Below are positions 50,843-62,199 of a stretch of DNA of 64,000 bases, piece after piece. The position numbers and the translations under genes were made by a program. The stretch covers positions 1,302,001 to 1,366,000 of the forward strand of contig JAGSPU010001569.1 in the NCBI GenBank assembly GCA_019321725.1, read 5' to 3'. The first letter of the stretch is position 1. The number at the start of each line of letters is the position of its first letter. Source of the stretch: Paulownia fortunei. Its lineage: Eukaryota > Streptophyta > Magnoliopsida > Lamiales > Paulowniaceae. The notes below the pieces were generated by a model. It saw only the letters and a list, made by a program, of their open reading frames with translations. It did not search any database and had not been told where the DNA came from.

Positions 50843-51640
50843 TGCAGTTGTGGTAGTGGATGAGCATAGATACCCCCCTCTTATGGTATTGTCATTTCTG
50901 TCAAAAATGTTTTAGTGGGATTTTGTACTACAATCACGATTTCATAGATTACCTGTAGCTTTTGTGCCATCCTGTGTACTCTGTATGCAAAATACAATTT
51001 ATGTTTGTCATTAGGCTGTTCATCTCTATAGATGAATGGTTTGTGTTTGAGCATTTGGTATTTATTAGTTGGATGTTACCATGCTTGAGTCCCATTTAGT
51101 GGGATGACCCATCTCGTGGTAGAAAAAAAAGCAGTATTGATCTGTAAATGAACGAGGATAAGAAACTACTAAAAAGTTACTTGGAAGTAGAGCAGTATAA
51201 ATCTTGGTTGGGTTCTTTTCATTGGCTGAGCTATGATAAAGTGCGGAACGATTTGGTTCTTTGTCCTGTTCTTGTAGCGAATGTTTTGTTGGTTCTTTGT
51301 CCTGCTCTTGTAGCGAATGTTTTGTTGAAGCAATGAAGTTTGCGAAAATCAGCATGAACTCATGATAAGATATGCGTTGAGTGAAAAATGAATACTCAAG
51401 TTAGGAGTTTCAAAGTGATATCCACTAAACTCATTTTATGCAATTTATGCTACACACACTGATGCTATAGTAGCTATATAGCTGATTTAAAATTTTCCTT
51501 TTTTCTTAGATACAGAACACCATAATGACATGAGTTGGTCATTCACGCTGCTTTCATTTGACAATACTATGTACTACATTGCATCTTTTGCTAATATCGC
51601 ACTCTAAACAACCGATGGATTGAAGAACTTTGTGTCATCC
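50843..51640. other. Intergenic between convergent Fes1 and thaumatin-like genes
   Basis: Fes1 3' UTR and a tandem duplication (listed separately). No gene recognised. Confidence 0.5.
51253..51324. repeat. 36-base tandem duplication, one difference
   Basis: Two adjacent copies, 51253-51288 and 51289-51324, each ending in GCGAATGTTTTG, differing at one base (CTGTTC versus CTGCTC). Confidence 0.9.
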
Positions 51641-52470
51641 TCATTGTGGAGGGCAGAAAGTGATGACATATCTTGAAGCCCTGCACTTGTTGAGGCTGGA
51701 AGAATCATCAAAGGCGTAACTATAGGCCTTTGGACAAATTGCCTTGAACAGATGAGCAAAAATTGTAGCTTGCAAGTGTTGGGATTTGAGTACTCCCTGT
51801 GCAGCAATATTTTGCTGATTGCATTGCTAAGCATGCACTCTTGCAACCCACCACCTTACCTTCTACCCTGACCTCCAATGCTGAAGGGCAGCATATGTTT
51901 AAATCAACCTCACATGACGCCATGCCACAGCCAATTCCTCCCCAACAGGCTTCATCGAGACAGGCAAGTTGAAGCCATCAACTAAACTCACGTCATAGAA
52001 GTGCAGTGGTGAAGTTGATGAGCCTAATGTCATTTCCACCAACGTTGCTGGTGGCACACCACCCAATCCGTGGCAGTGTAATTGGCCAGAACAGTCCCTG
52101 TGGCACATGACCCCTTCCCATTTGCATCGAAGTTGCAGTTCTGCCTCCCCCATATTCTGCCTGACCACTTTTCAGGCATATCAACCACTACTTCTTGACC
52201 ACTGCTCAGGAGGAACCCCCATCTTCGGGGTCTGCTGGCCTGCACCGCCTAGGATTCCTGGCCATATGCTCTCGTTACAGTTGTTTACTATTATAAGTTG
52301 ATGTCCAATGCCATCTGCAAAAATATTGGTTTACATAAACATCAAGATTTTGATCAAGGAATGTGAGAAAATATCAATCAAAATTTAGCAGAAAAATGAT
52401 GATGTACTTGTGCTAGTGAGAGACAGGAGTATGCAGATTATAATGGAGAATGCATAAGGGAAATAAGCAT
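51641..52470 (-). CDS. Thaumatin-like protein (PR-5 family), several frame breaks
   Basis: A secreted thaumatin-like protein. Exons: 52470-52408 (signal peptide) and 52314-51641. Family blocks lie in three alternating frames: [91 protein letters not shown], then [13 protein letters not shown] and the terminal RYVITFCPP. The frame is lost at 52467 (ATGC for ATGGC), 52214-52220 (two bases short), 52096, 51940, 51795 and 51758; each is a short single-base run, mostly G in the gene, one base too short. Corrected CDS is 744 bases, 247 residues. Fold cysteines are present once frames are joined. Neighbours match Arabidopsis At5g02140, a thaumatin-like gene (from memory). Real pseudogene status cannot be excluded. 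Confidence 0.85.
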
Positions 52471-54178
52471 TTTAATTTCAAGCACAAATTTGCTAGAGAG
52501 AATGAAAAGTAAACAAGTTCCTAATTGTTGTGCTGCTGCTGGATGGAATGGAACAAATATTGCCAAATTTAAAGTAAAAACCTCTTGTGGAGGCTACTCA
52601 CACTTTAGTGGCTCAGCACCAATTTGGATCTCTTTATTTCTCCTTTATTTCTCACTTTTTCTTTTCACACACAAAAGGGCATATATGCATTGCTTCTAAC
52701 TGAGGATTAGTACTTTCATCACATTATAATAGCTGAATTTATTTATGATTCTGAACATTTGCATGTTGCAATGAGCATATCTGTCTTTCTCTGTATTGGA
52801 TATTCACTTTTGAACTATCCATTGGCCATGGTTTTACTGATCAAACCTAGCGAAAAGTATGCCAAGATTTGGGCAAGATTTCTCCCATTCCTTTCTTTGA
52901 TTTAAACAACTAAATTACAGAACATATTAAAAAGAGGGGTCAATTCTTGGATCATTAGATAAAATACTATCAGCAATCTTCAGGATCATGAAAAGGAAAA
53001 GAGATGGTATTTGAGATCATTATTTTGGCCCCATCTTTAACATCCTTGTCCCACAAGATCTCTCATCTGATGGTGGGGGCAGAAATTAACCTAATTTTTC
53101 TCTCTTTTTAGGCTTTAACTCTGCATATCTACTGCTGAATAATAAATCTTCTTTGCCGTATCTGCCTATCAATTGAAGGTCGTATTGTTTATCCAGATGT
53201 ATTAGGCTAATATAGGCTGTTAACATGTTGAGTTCGGATTTTTTTTTCTTTGTGAATTCCTGGGTCCAACTCGATATCCTAGCAGATCTTATCAAATTGA
53301 TATTACGGACTTGAAAAAATTGAAATTATTGAATTTGTATCAATATGCAAAATAAAATTTGAAATTCTAAATGAATGTTTATTAGAACTTGATTGACGAT
53401 ATTTGTTTTAATAATTTCAAATATAATGAATTTTAAATTATTGACTTCTATTTTGAGTTATTATTAAATCCACCTAATATAATTTTAGATCTCATATACT
53501 ATTTACATTTATCAAAGATCTTAAAAGGATTTGAATTTGAAATCCACAATCCTGCTAGTTCTTTTTTCAACTAAAAATATAAAAATGAATATTGAGATAA
53601 AATAACTAAAAAAAATTAAGTGTGTACATAATATTTTATAAGCTTTTAGTATTTGAAGTGGAAGAAAAACTTGAATTGAAACAACAATTTTGATGTTTCT
53701 ATAAGTTCTTATCTTCAAATCAAATGCTATTTCTTTTCATATTTTTTTTCTTTCTTTTTGGAACTGAAAGTTTGAAGAAGAAAATTTAGGCCCAAAACAA
53801 GCTTCTTATGGGTCTATGTGTAACATTAAGAGTAACCTTGGCAGGTGTGAGCCCACACGTGGTCCAGATACATTGTGAAGTTTCTGGCCCAATTTAGCCC
53901 ATTTGAGTTTTGAATCAGAATTGATTGGTGTCGGGTGCTGAGATTTAAGCTGGTGTGAGCCCAAACGTAGCCCAGATATATAGTACTTTTTGTCTTAATG
54001 AATGAACTTATTTTACTAATAAGAAAAAAGAAAAGAAAAAGAGAAGTGCTGGAATTTGAAAAAAGGAAATATCAGGAAAAGAGAGTAAATATCGATTCCC
54101 CAGCCAGATTCATGTTTTTGCTTTCTTGAATCTTGATTCAAGGCAGAGGAGTAAAAAGGGGAAGAAAAATCAAGCAGT
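52471..54178. other. Divergent intergenic region, thaumatin-like / SSR1
   Basis: No gene recognised. Two similar GTGTGAGCCC(A)xACGTxG(T/C)CCAGATA segments at about 53846-53871 and 53953-53981, about 110 bases apart, form a diverged direct repeat. Confidence 0.4.
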
Positions 54179-57100
54179 ATGATGAGTCTCGCAGCTAGAG
54201 TTTCGAGGGCCATGAGGAATGGAATAGGCCCCTCCTTTTCACTTCTTAAACCACCACTTCTGCCACCACCAAAAGCGGTGGCGTCGCAACCCATTAGACA
54301 CTTTTCTGCGAACAGCAGCATTTTCACACCCAACCCAGTTGCCCTTGAAATGATAAAGTACGCCACCACTCTTGCCCGTGACCAAAAAACAGGTGCCACC
54401 ACGAGTTCGAGTTTTTCCTTCAACTTTTTTTTTTTTAACAAAATGATATGATTTTGATGGTTTTAGTAAATGAATATTCTGTGTAAATGCGCAATTGCAG
54501 AAGAATCATATGCGCGAGGACTACAGGTATTGGAACAGTGCGAGTCCATTCAGCCTGATGATCATTCTAAGGGTTTGGTTGAACTTGCTCGTTCGACCTT
54601 GTTGTTTGAAAGGTTCCTCTTATTCTGTCACTCCTTCACCGTTTCTTCTTTGAGTTTGTTTCTTAATTTACATTTTTTGTTCATGGAGATGTAAGTTTGG
54701 GTCTTTTAATCTTTTTTTTTTGTCTGAAATAATTGTGTTTTAGAGGGTCCCATGAGGCAGCAATTGAGAGACTTGGGAAACTTCAAGATTTAAGCTTGTC
54801 TTCTATTGCTATTAAAGGTAATAAAAATGACTCTGTTTACACTTTCCCTTTTTTCCAGAAGATAAGGTAATTACCATGTCAGATAGTCTATTTGATAGTA
54901 AAATTTGTGTTTTACGTAATGGATTTTGTGTTGGTTTCTGCAGTTGCTGCTTCTGAAGCTCTAGGGGAATTTATCTAGAACATTATCAAGTAAGCCGTAG
55001 CAATACCCATAAGAATTATTTCTAGCTTTAAGTGTTCTTTTTTAAGAATGCTTGAAAGTGGAATGTCCTAATGTTATTTCACTTTATTTAGGAGGATGCT
55101 GCATCAGTGGTTGCAGATTTGGCATTGCAAGTCCTAGGATCAATCAGAATAGAAATAGGTGATGGGGGTGGCTTTGAGGTTCTGGAGGCCCGTGTTAAAG
55201 CACTAAAAGGTCTGATTGAGCTCATATGTGGTAATCTTGACTCAGGTAAGTATTATAAATACACTAGCTCTTTTGTAAGTCTTGTTCTGTTTTCTGTTAT
55301 TCACTGTGTTTGAAATTCAGTCCTTCTCTGCAGCACAGTCACTCTTTGAGGGAGTTCAGGGAGAGAGATTTTTCATTGGTAAGGTTTTACTTAATTAGAG
55401 ACATCATACATAGCATTGCCCTTCAATTTATTAATATTGTGATATGTAGGCAATGCTGTCCTGTCTTACGGTGAATTCCTTCATGGCATGCGGAAGTTTT
55501 CGATTGCAAAGGAGCTGTACCAGAAAGTAATTCAGGCGATGTCTGAGATAAAAGATTTTTGTGATCCAAACAACCTTGGGGCTTGTAACATGACTTCCGA
55601 GGAAGTTGCAATTGCAGCTGCTTGTGCTTTAGGACAGCTTGAGGCTCATATGGGGTAATCTAAAGATAGCTTTCCATCAATATCTTGTCTAATCCTGATC
55701 CTCATGTCTTAATATGAGCTTCTCTTTTATAGGAATTTTAATGACGCAGAGGAGATACTGACTGCAGCATTAAAGAAAATGGAAGAGCGCTTTGGTATGC
55801 TACTTTCATGGTAATCCTGAATGAGAGCATGGGTGTGTATGAATTATATTGTCATTATGGTGGCTTTACTGATATATGTAGGCACTCATCATCCCAAGGT
55901 TGGTGTAATTTTGACCTGCATTGCTCTCATGTATCGACTGAAAGCAATGGTGGAGCGCTCGAGTTCCCTATTAATTCAAGAGGTTTGAAAATTTTCTTTA
56001 AGCTACCAATACAATATATTGTCATTATCTCAGTTGTCTTCATTACCTTTTCTCAAGATCATTCCGCTAAATAACTAGTTATACATCAGGCAATGAGTAA
56101 CACTTTGTATAGAAGCTCAAGTCAATTGCTCGTTCAAAATTATTGCAGACTTGTTTACTTAGTTGTGGCTTTATTCTGTTCATAGTCTTCTGAGTAAAAT
56201 ATTCTTGACAGAAGTGTACTTTTTTGTTTGATGTCCACTTAAATGTTTGGACAACGTTTGGGCCTTCATCATTTTTCCCTTCCCCGATTTTCCTGGCAAC
56301 TCTATCATTTGAAGCTTTCAAAACTCTAGCTGTTTGAGACAGATTTAATCGTGTTTTATTCATTGTTGTTGTCACATATTTTTGTAAGTATAATTTATTG
56401 AAGCTTGCTGCTCTGTCAATGTTTTCTTATTTGGTTTACAGGGCCTTTTCAGAAGGGCAATTGAACTGCTTAAAGCTCCACCTTTGGAGGTTGATGGTAG
56501 GAAATCATATATGATATTTTCAGATTTCACATGAATGAAAGCTTAGGGATAACCATATTGAGGTCATATCTTTTGATTATGTAGGTGCCAGTGAAAATGT
56601 TTACAGAAAAGATATAATTGCATTTGCCAGAGGTATGTCATAGCATCTGAGTTATTTTGCTTATGTATGCAGTATAGTTGTAATAAGGCAAGTGCCTCGT
56701 GCGCCTATGCCTGAGGCGCAGGCGGGCACGTTCCTCGCACTCCCTTGGGCTAATAAGGCATGTGTGTCAGTGTGTCCTTACTGAAGTAAACACTAAGATG
56801 TATTTTTATTTATTTTTATTTTTGAAGTGGGGGGTGTGGGGATGTTGGGGTTTGGGTTTAAAAGTAGATAGGCAGATATACTGATCAAACAAGGCAGCAA
56901 TGGTACAAAAAACAAAAAACTCCATAGACCTCTCTTTTTCGTCTTCTAACCTTCAACAAAGAGGGAAATATACTCCACCGGGACAACCTCTGCTGCTTCA
57001 CGTTCAAGGCCATCAATCATTGTTTCTATTTCTGTTGGGTTTTATGATGCTTTAATAAGTAGAATTTTATCTAGTTTTACTTTATGTTGTCTTTGACTCT

Positions 57101-57897
57101 ATTGATCTATGTTTCAGTACTCAAGTTTGCTTTATGTGTTAAATTGTTGCTCAAATTAAGTTATTTTCCTTTATCTGTCTACTTTGGTCTAGAAATTTAT
57201 AATTGCTTTTAATTTTATTTTATCTACTGTGTAGCACAAGGGTCAAGAAAAATCTGCCTACAGATACGATCCGTCACATTTCTTTTTAGTTTTTCTTTTT
57301 TCTTATTGATAAAAGAATCTCAAAATCTTGTTGTCTAGAATACGAAAGGCCTTCTTAATTTTTAATTTTAAGCACTTCTGTTATTTTCTTAATTATATGC
57401 TCTTACATATATATCTTACCAATTAATATAATGTGATGCTAAAAGTAAATATATCTTACTTTAATGGGCTAAATTTTAGAGTTTTCAGAGCTTTGATTGG
57501 TTTGGCTCCACTCTGGTATGGTAACCAGGAGTATCATTGCTCATCAAGAACTTTTTGATTCAGTATGTTATGTGGTTGTCATGCATAATCACATTCAGTC
57601 CGCCCAATATAAAACCTTACTTATACCACGTGTCCATATAACGTATTTTGTGATTATAGCTAATTACTGACTTTGCTTAATTACATTTATGCATTTGGTA
57701 CTTGTGAATGTTTGTGAAGGTGGGTATGCAGAAACACTTCGTGTGCAACAGTCCAGAAAAGCAGAAGGGGAGAGATTGAAACACTGGGCAGAAACTGCTT
57801 GGGAAACCGCTGGATGTCACTGGGGGAGGCACTGGAACTGTCGGAGTCTTCCCCTAAGGTGCCAGTCATAGATACTCGAATATGCAGGGTCGTGTAG
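54179..57897 (+). CDS. SSR1: Mitochondrial TPR protein, SSR1/NDP1-type
   Basis: Twelve exons: 54179-54392, 54501-54612, 54744-54817, 54944-54989, 55092-55245, 55334-55378, 55450-55654, 55733-55794, 55882-55982, 56442-56496, 56585-56632, 57720-57897. The N-terminus is Arg/Ser-rich without acidic residues (SLAARVSRAMRN, then PIRHFS), a mitochondrial presequence. Helical TPR-like pairs follow: EESYARGLQVLEQCESIQPDD, GFEVLEARVKALKGLIELI, VLSYGEFLHGMRKFSIAKELYQKVI, FNDAEEILTAALKKMEERF, and VGVILTCIALMYRLKAM. In Arabidopsis the At5g02130 product (SSR1) is a mitochondrial TPR protein needed for root growth. Two single-base losses break the frame: exon 4 (GGGG at 54964-54967 should be five) and exon 12 (GGG at 57801-57803 should be four). 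Corrected CDS is 1296 bases, 431 residues. The 1.1-kb last intron includes a GC-rich repeat. Confidence 0.85.
56690..56770. repeat. GC-rich partly self-complementary segment in the SSR1 last intron
   Basis: GTGCCTCGTGCGCC and CTGAGGCGCAGGCGGGCAC blocks with AATAAGGCA on both sides stand out from the AT-rich intron. It resembles repetitive GGCGC/GCCTC elements of plant genomes; the boundary is approximate. Confidence 0.4.
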
Positions 57898-59650
57898 CTT
57901 ACTGAATAATGGTTATAAATCAGAGTTTAGTGCCACTAGTAGCAAAGCTAGAATCCATATAGCATCAGCTGATGCCACATATTTATAATATTTTTCATCA
58001 TCCTTGCGTTGCTGTATGTTCAGCTTTGTTATGTTGTACTATATCAGCTCTGATATGTCATGCGCTATTCATCATTCTTTTGTTAGTATGGTACTTGTGA
58101 GAAGCAAGAGATTGATTTGAGCCTACAGTCTGAACTGAGATTGATTTGTTAATGAAGATGAAATGCAAAAATATATTATTAGTCAGCATCCATGATCTAA
58201 TATTCTGATTTCTAATAAATTTGGTGGTTATGTGAAGCCACTGGATTGGTTTCGTATTCTTTTGCTACTTTGGTGGTAAATGGTGATTACCAAGAATAAT
58301 TTAATCTAGTAGTAGCGTTGCATGTTTTCGTACTGAACTTTAGATGAGAGTTTAGAAAATTAAAATTTTGGATGCTTTTATAATTTTATCTGCATCATTT
58401 CAAGTGGGAGTTTCATTTGAGGAAATAAAACTATTGGTGCACTTTCTGGAAGGGGGGAAAAAGGGAGGATTAAATTTGAAATTGTCCCAATCTGGACATG
58501 TTTGCAATGTTTGTAGCAGGAGCATCATAAGAATTTATCTCAAGGCAATATTAATATGTTACGGAAGCAACTGAAACTGTTTTAGTTAATGTTAGGTTTC
58601 AGTACCTGATGTTTTCAACAGTGAGTTATCAAATATGATTCTGATGGATAACGAAGTTGGAAGATTGATTGGATTATTGTTGTGGACTTTTGCATTTGGA
58701 TTATCGCAAAGTTTGGCTGTTTTGTCTCTGTAAGCCAAGCTCAAGTTTGCAGATCATATCAATGTTAGAAATCTGTAACATATGTGGGATGAAATTGCCA
58801 GTGTAGTTCTGCATTTGTCAACCTAGGATGGAGAGAAATTTTCATATGGGCTTTTGCAGAGGTCAATCCACACATTTAACAGCAAAAAAATGATGTTTGA
58901 TTCCTTAATTTGATTTCAATTCTTTACACCAAAGAATTTAAAAGAAAAAAAAACAATCAACTTCCATTTCTATACAGCCGCTCATAGCTCGGATTTTCAT
59001 AGAGTAAGATCAAGACCTTTCCCCACGTCCACCCCAATTATCTGCAATATTCCCTTGTTCAAAATCTTGAAAAAACAGAAGATATGAAACTTTATTTGAA
59101 TTGATAGATTTGAATTTAAAAATTTTAAATTTATAATAACAAATTCATTAAGTTTGTTTGGATAATTTTATGATTCAATGAATTTTAAATTTTTAAACTT
59201 TTATTTTAAATTATTTTTTGAATCATTGTTATGAATTTTAAATCCATCTTAAAATGAGTCATTTGAAATTCTTCCATCTAAATGTAACCTGAAGGAAATC
59301 AGAACAAAAATTGTTTTTCAAACAATTAAAATTATACCAAGTTAAAAGAAAAATTACGTTTAACAATTTGGTAAATTTACATGTTTTGATAATTACATAT
59401 GATGTTAATTATGAGCATGTATGGGATGATCATGAGTCATTAGATCAATGTGATTGATTTTATTTAATATTTTTGGGTTTTAAAATGGGGCCTGCGAGCT
59501 TCTTATTTCATTTATGTAAGTTATTTTATTTTTTGTAAAGAGAGTAGAATAGATGGTAAGGTTTTTTTTTTTTTTTTGGAAGACGAAGGAGAATAAAAAA
59601 GAAGGTTCATGTTTGTATGGGATACAATTATGTAATAGAATAAGTTCTAT
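57898..59650. other. Intergenic, SSR1 3' flank
   Basis: No gene recognised. An open frame at 58368-58574 lacks motifs. Confidence 0.4.
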
Positions 59651-60950
59651 TCCATTTTATTACCCTTAGACTGACCTTATGTCCATTTTTGGCGTAAATG
59701 GACCGCATAGGACTGGTTCATGATCATCCATTTATTTAAGTATGTATTAGATGCATGCTTAGGATTTTATTTAATGCTTTTATGCTTGCGGAATGATATT
59801 ATGATGTCATACATTAAATAACCAACCTAATTTAAATTATAATGAGGTTTTGTATAAAATTAAACCCCACTTAATTTACTAAAATTAAGTAAAAGATTTT
59901 TTTGAAAATTCGATTTCAAACAAAAATGGACAAGTTAGGTAGAACATATAGTTCAATGCCTACCATCAAAGATAGAGACATGACGACCGCTACCGCATTT
60001 GATCACTGACCATGAGTCGTGGGGTAGTCTTGTATTGGAAAGCTGTGATCTCTACCAAGCATTGAGATGCTCATGAGATGGAATCATCATTATGTTGGCC
60101 ATGAGTCGTGGGACATCTTGATGCTCTATCTACAAGAATATTTGATGGGTATTGTTTGACACTTAGTAACATATGAGCTCATAAAATTGGGTTATATGAG
60201 AAGAGGTGATACAAAATAAATTTGAGGGTTGTATAGTGATACAATCGTCAAAGAGTTGACTATCGATAGAAATATTTCATGGGCTCATAAAATTGGGGTG
60301 TGAAATATTTTCATTGGACCTCAAGCTCACTAGGAAATTTGATTTCCCAAAATTCCATTAGGGGTGATGAAATTCGAAGAAAATAATGGAAGACATTTAG
60401 TATTAAAGACCTTATATTGAATGAATATGTTTTTTCCATAATTTACTTATTTTCTGCTTCCTGCATGTTTTGTAGATTATTCTACTAAAATGGCAAAAAT
60501 CCACTTGCAACAATCCTTGAACAAAACAAATTAACTGGACCTAGCTTTGTCGATTGACTAAGTAACCTGAAAATAGTTCTTCAGTCGGAGAAGAAGGCAT
60601 ATGTCCTTGACACTGCGCCTCCTTCGGTTCCACCGTAGGATATTATTTTAGAGGATTATGCAGATTACTTACGTTATGTTGATGACAATCTGCAGGCTCG
60701 ATACTACATGCTGACATCGATGTCAAGGCAGAACGGGGATCAAGATACTGCTCATGGGATCCTCATTCACCTACAAGAGTTGTATGGTGAAAGAACTCGG
60801 CAGACGAGATATCAGATCTCAAAAAAACTTTTCAGACGTCGTATGACTAAGGGCACTTTAGTTCATAATCATGGATTGAAAATGATCTTATTGAAAGACT
60901 GCAATTAACATGATTTTAAACACTACACTGGGAACAAAAATTGGAGGAGA
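59650..60950 (+). mobile_element. Decayed Ty1/Copia-type retroelement fragment (gag)
   Basis: From about 60500 to 60910 the plus strand translates in broken frames to Copia gag wording: NLKIVLQSEKKAYVLDTAPP, then DDNLQARYYMLTSMS, then HGILIHLQELYGERTRQTRYQ and MTKGTLVHNHGLKMI. Stops interrupt it (e.g. TGA/TAA near 60557 and TAG at 60637). No protease, integrase or reverse transcriptase was found, so it is a truncated relic. Upstream, 59950-60310 has internal repeats (CCATGAGTCGTGGG twice near 60010 and 60102; GCTCATAAAATTGGG at about 60176 and 60282) that may be the element's leader or LTR; the 5' limit is a guess. Confidence 0.7.
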
Positions 60951-62199
60951 AGAAAAAAAGGTATCTTGAAACTGGCCCGTTTGTGATTATGGAGAATTAA
61001 GATGTTGTGGCTGGTTGGAGATTGATAGTGGAAGATCCAGCAGAGAGGAAAGGAGATGGCAATGTTGCCATTTCAAATGGTGGCCAGCAATCGTACTTCA
61101 TATCATTTTGGATCCCATTTTCTTCAAGGTATGCTATTGATGCAATGAAAGTTGAAAAAGTAAATTTTTTCAAATATATTTATATATATATTTTTTTAAA
61201 TAATGATGGAGGATTAGTTGTGTTATAGTTTAAGTGATAGGGTGATTTTGAAAAAAAAAATAATTTAGAAATTGAGTTTTTTTATTTTGGATGTCCTAAA
61301 AAAATATGATCAATAAATTTGAGACACAACAGTAATTTTTTTATCTTTTTTTTTTTTTTTCTGGGTTTTGCTCTGAATAAAAATTAAGAGTACTGCAGTT
61401 AGAAGATGGTGTTAATTTAAAAGTGCTACTGTATATCCTGGTAATTAGCGACAATAAATTTCAAAATTGTAACAGCAATTGAAGCTCATAGGTAAAAGAA
61501 CAAAAAACTAAATTCTCTACTAATTCCACATGAATAAGCATTTTCTGTTGTCTCATACCCTGTGGAATTACATGTCATCCTGACTTATACACATTACAAC
61601 TATATTTTGGCTATGTCAGAAAATATTAACACCAGACAACTTTTACTTTACCCTAACATTCTGATGAAGATATCACACTGATTAATAAGCTTTAACGACC
61701 AAGTTTTGAACTTATAACATTCAAAATATACTTCTACATATTAAATATCAAATAATTTTTTTAATAAAATACAAGATATACTACCAAGTATGATTATACT
61801 TTGCACCGGTTCACAATTGTAAATTTAATTACACTACACATGAATAAAGATGTTTGTAAATGAGAATTTGTGTGTGTTTCCACAATTTCGTGAGTGCATG
61901 AGAATGGGGAAATTGTCATTTGTCAATATTTATGTGATTCAGTGTCACAACTTACAACAAGAAATGAAGATCATTGATGACTTATGTGTTAAATACATAG
62001 ACCCTTCTCCAAAAGCTTAGCTGTTAGGGAAATGAAGATCATTGATGACTTATGTGTTAAATACATAGACCCTTCTCCAAAAGCTTAGCTGTTAGGGAAG
62101 GTCGCCTACCTTTCAGAGGGTAACCCTATATAACAGTTTATTTTATTCCAACCTCGCTAGAACAACACAATGAACATGTTCATGAGAATTAACTTCAAT
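60951..62199. other. Intergenic, cyclin 3' flank
   Basis: AT-rich with a T-run at 61349-61360 and the 68-base tandem duplication listed separately. No gene recognised. Confidence 0.45.
61961..62096. repeat. Perfect 68-base tandem duplication
   Basis: A unit starting GAAATGAAGATCATTGATGA and ending AGCTGTTAGG occurs at 61961-62028 and again at 62029-62096 without differences. It is about 100 bases beyond the cyclin stop codon, so it may lie in the 3' UTR. Confidence 0.95.
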
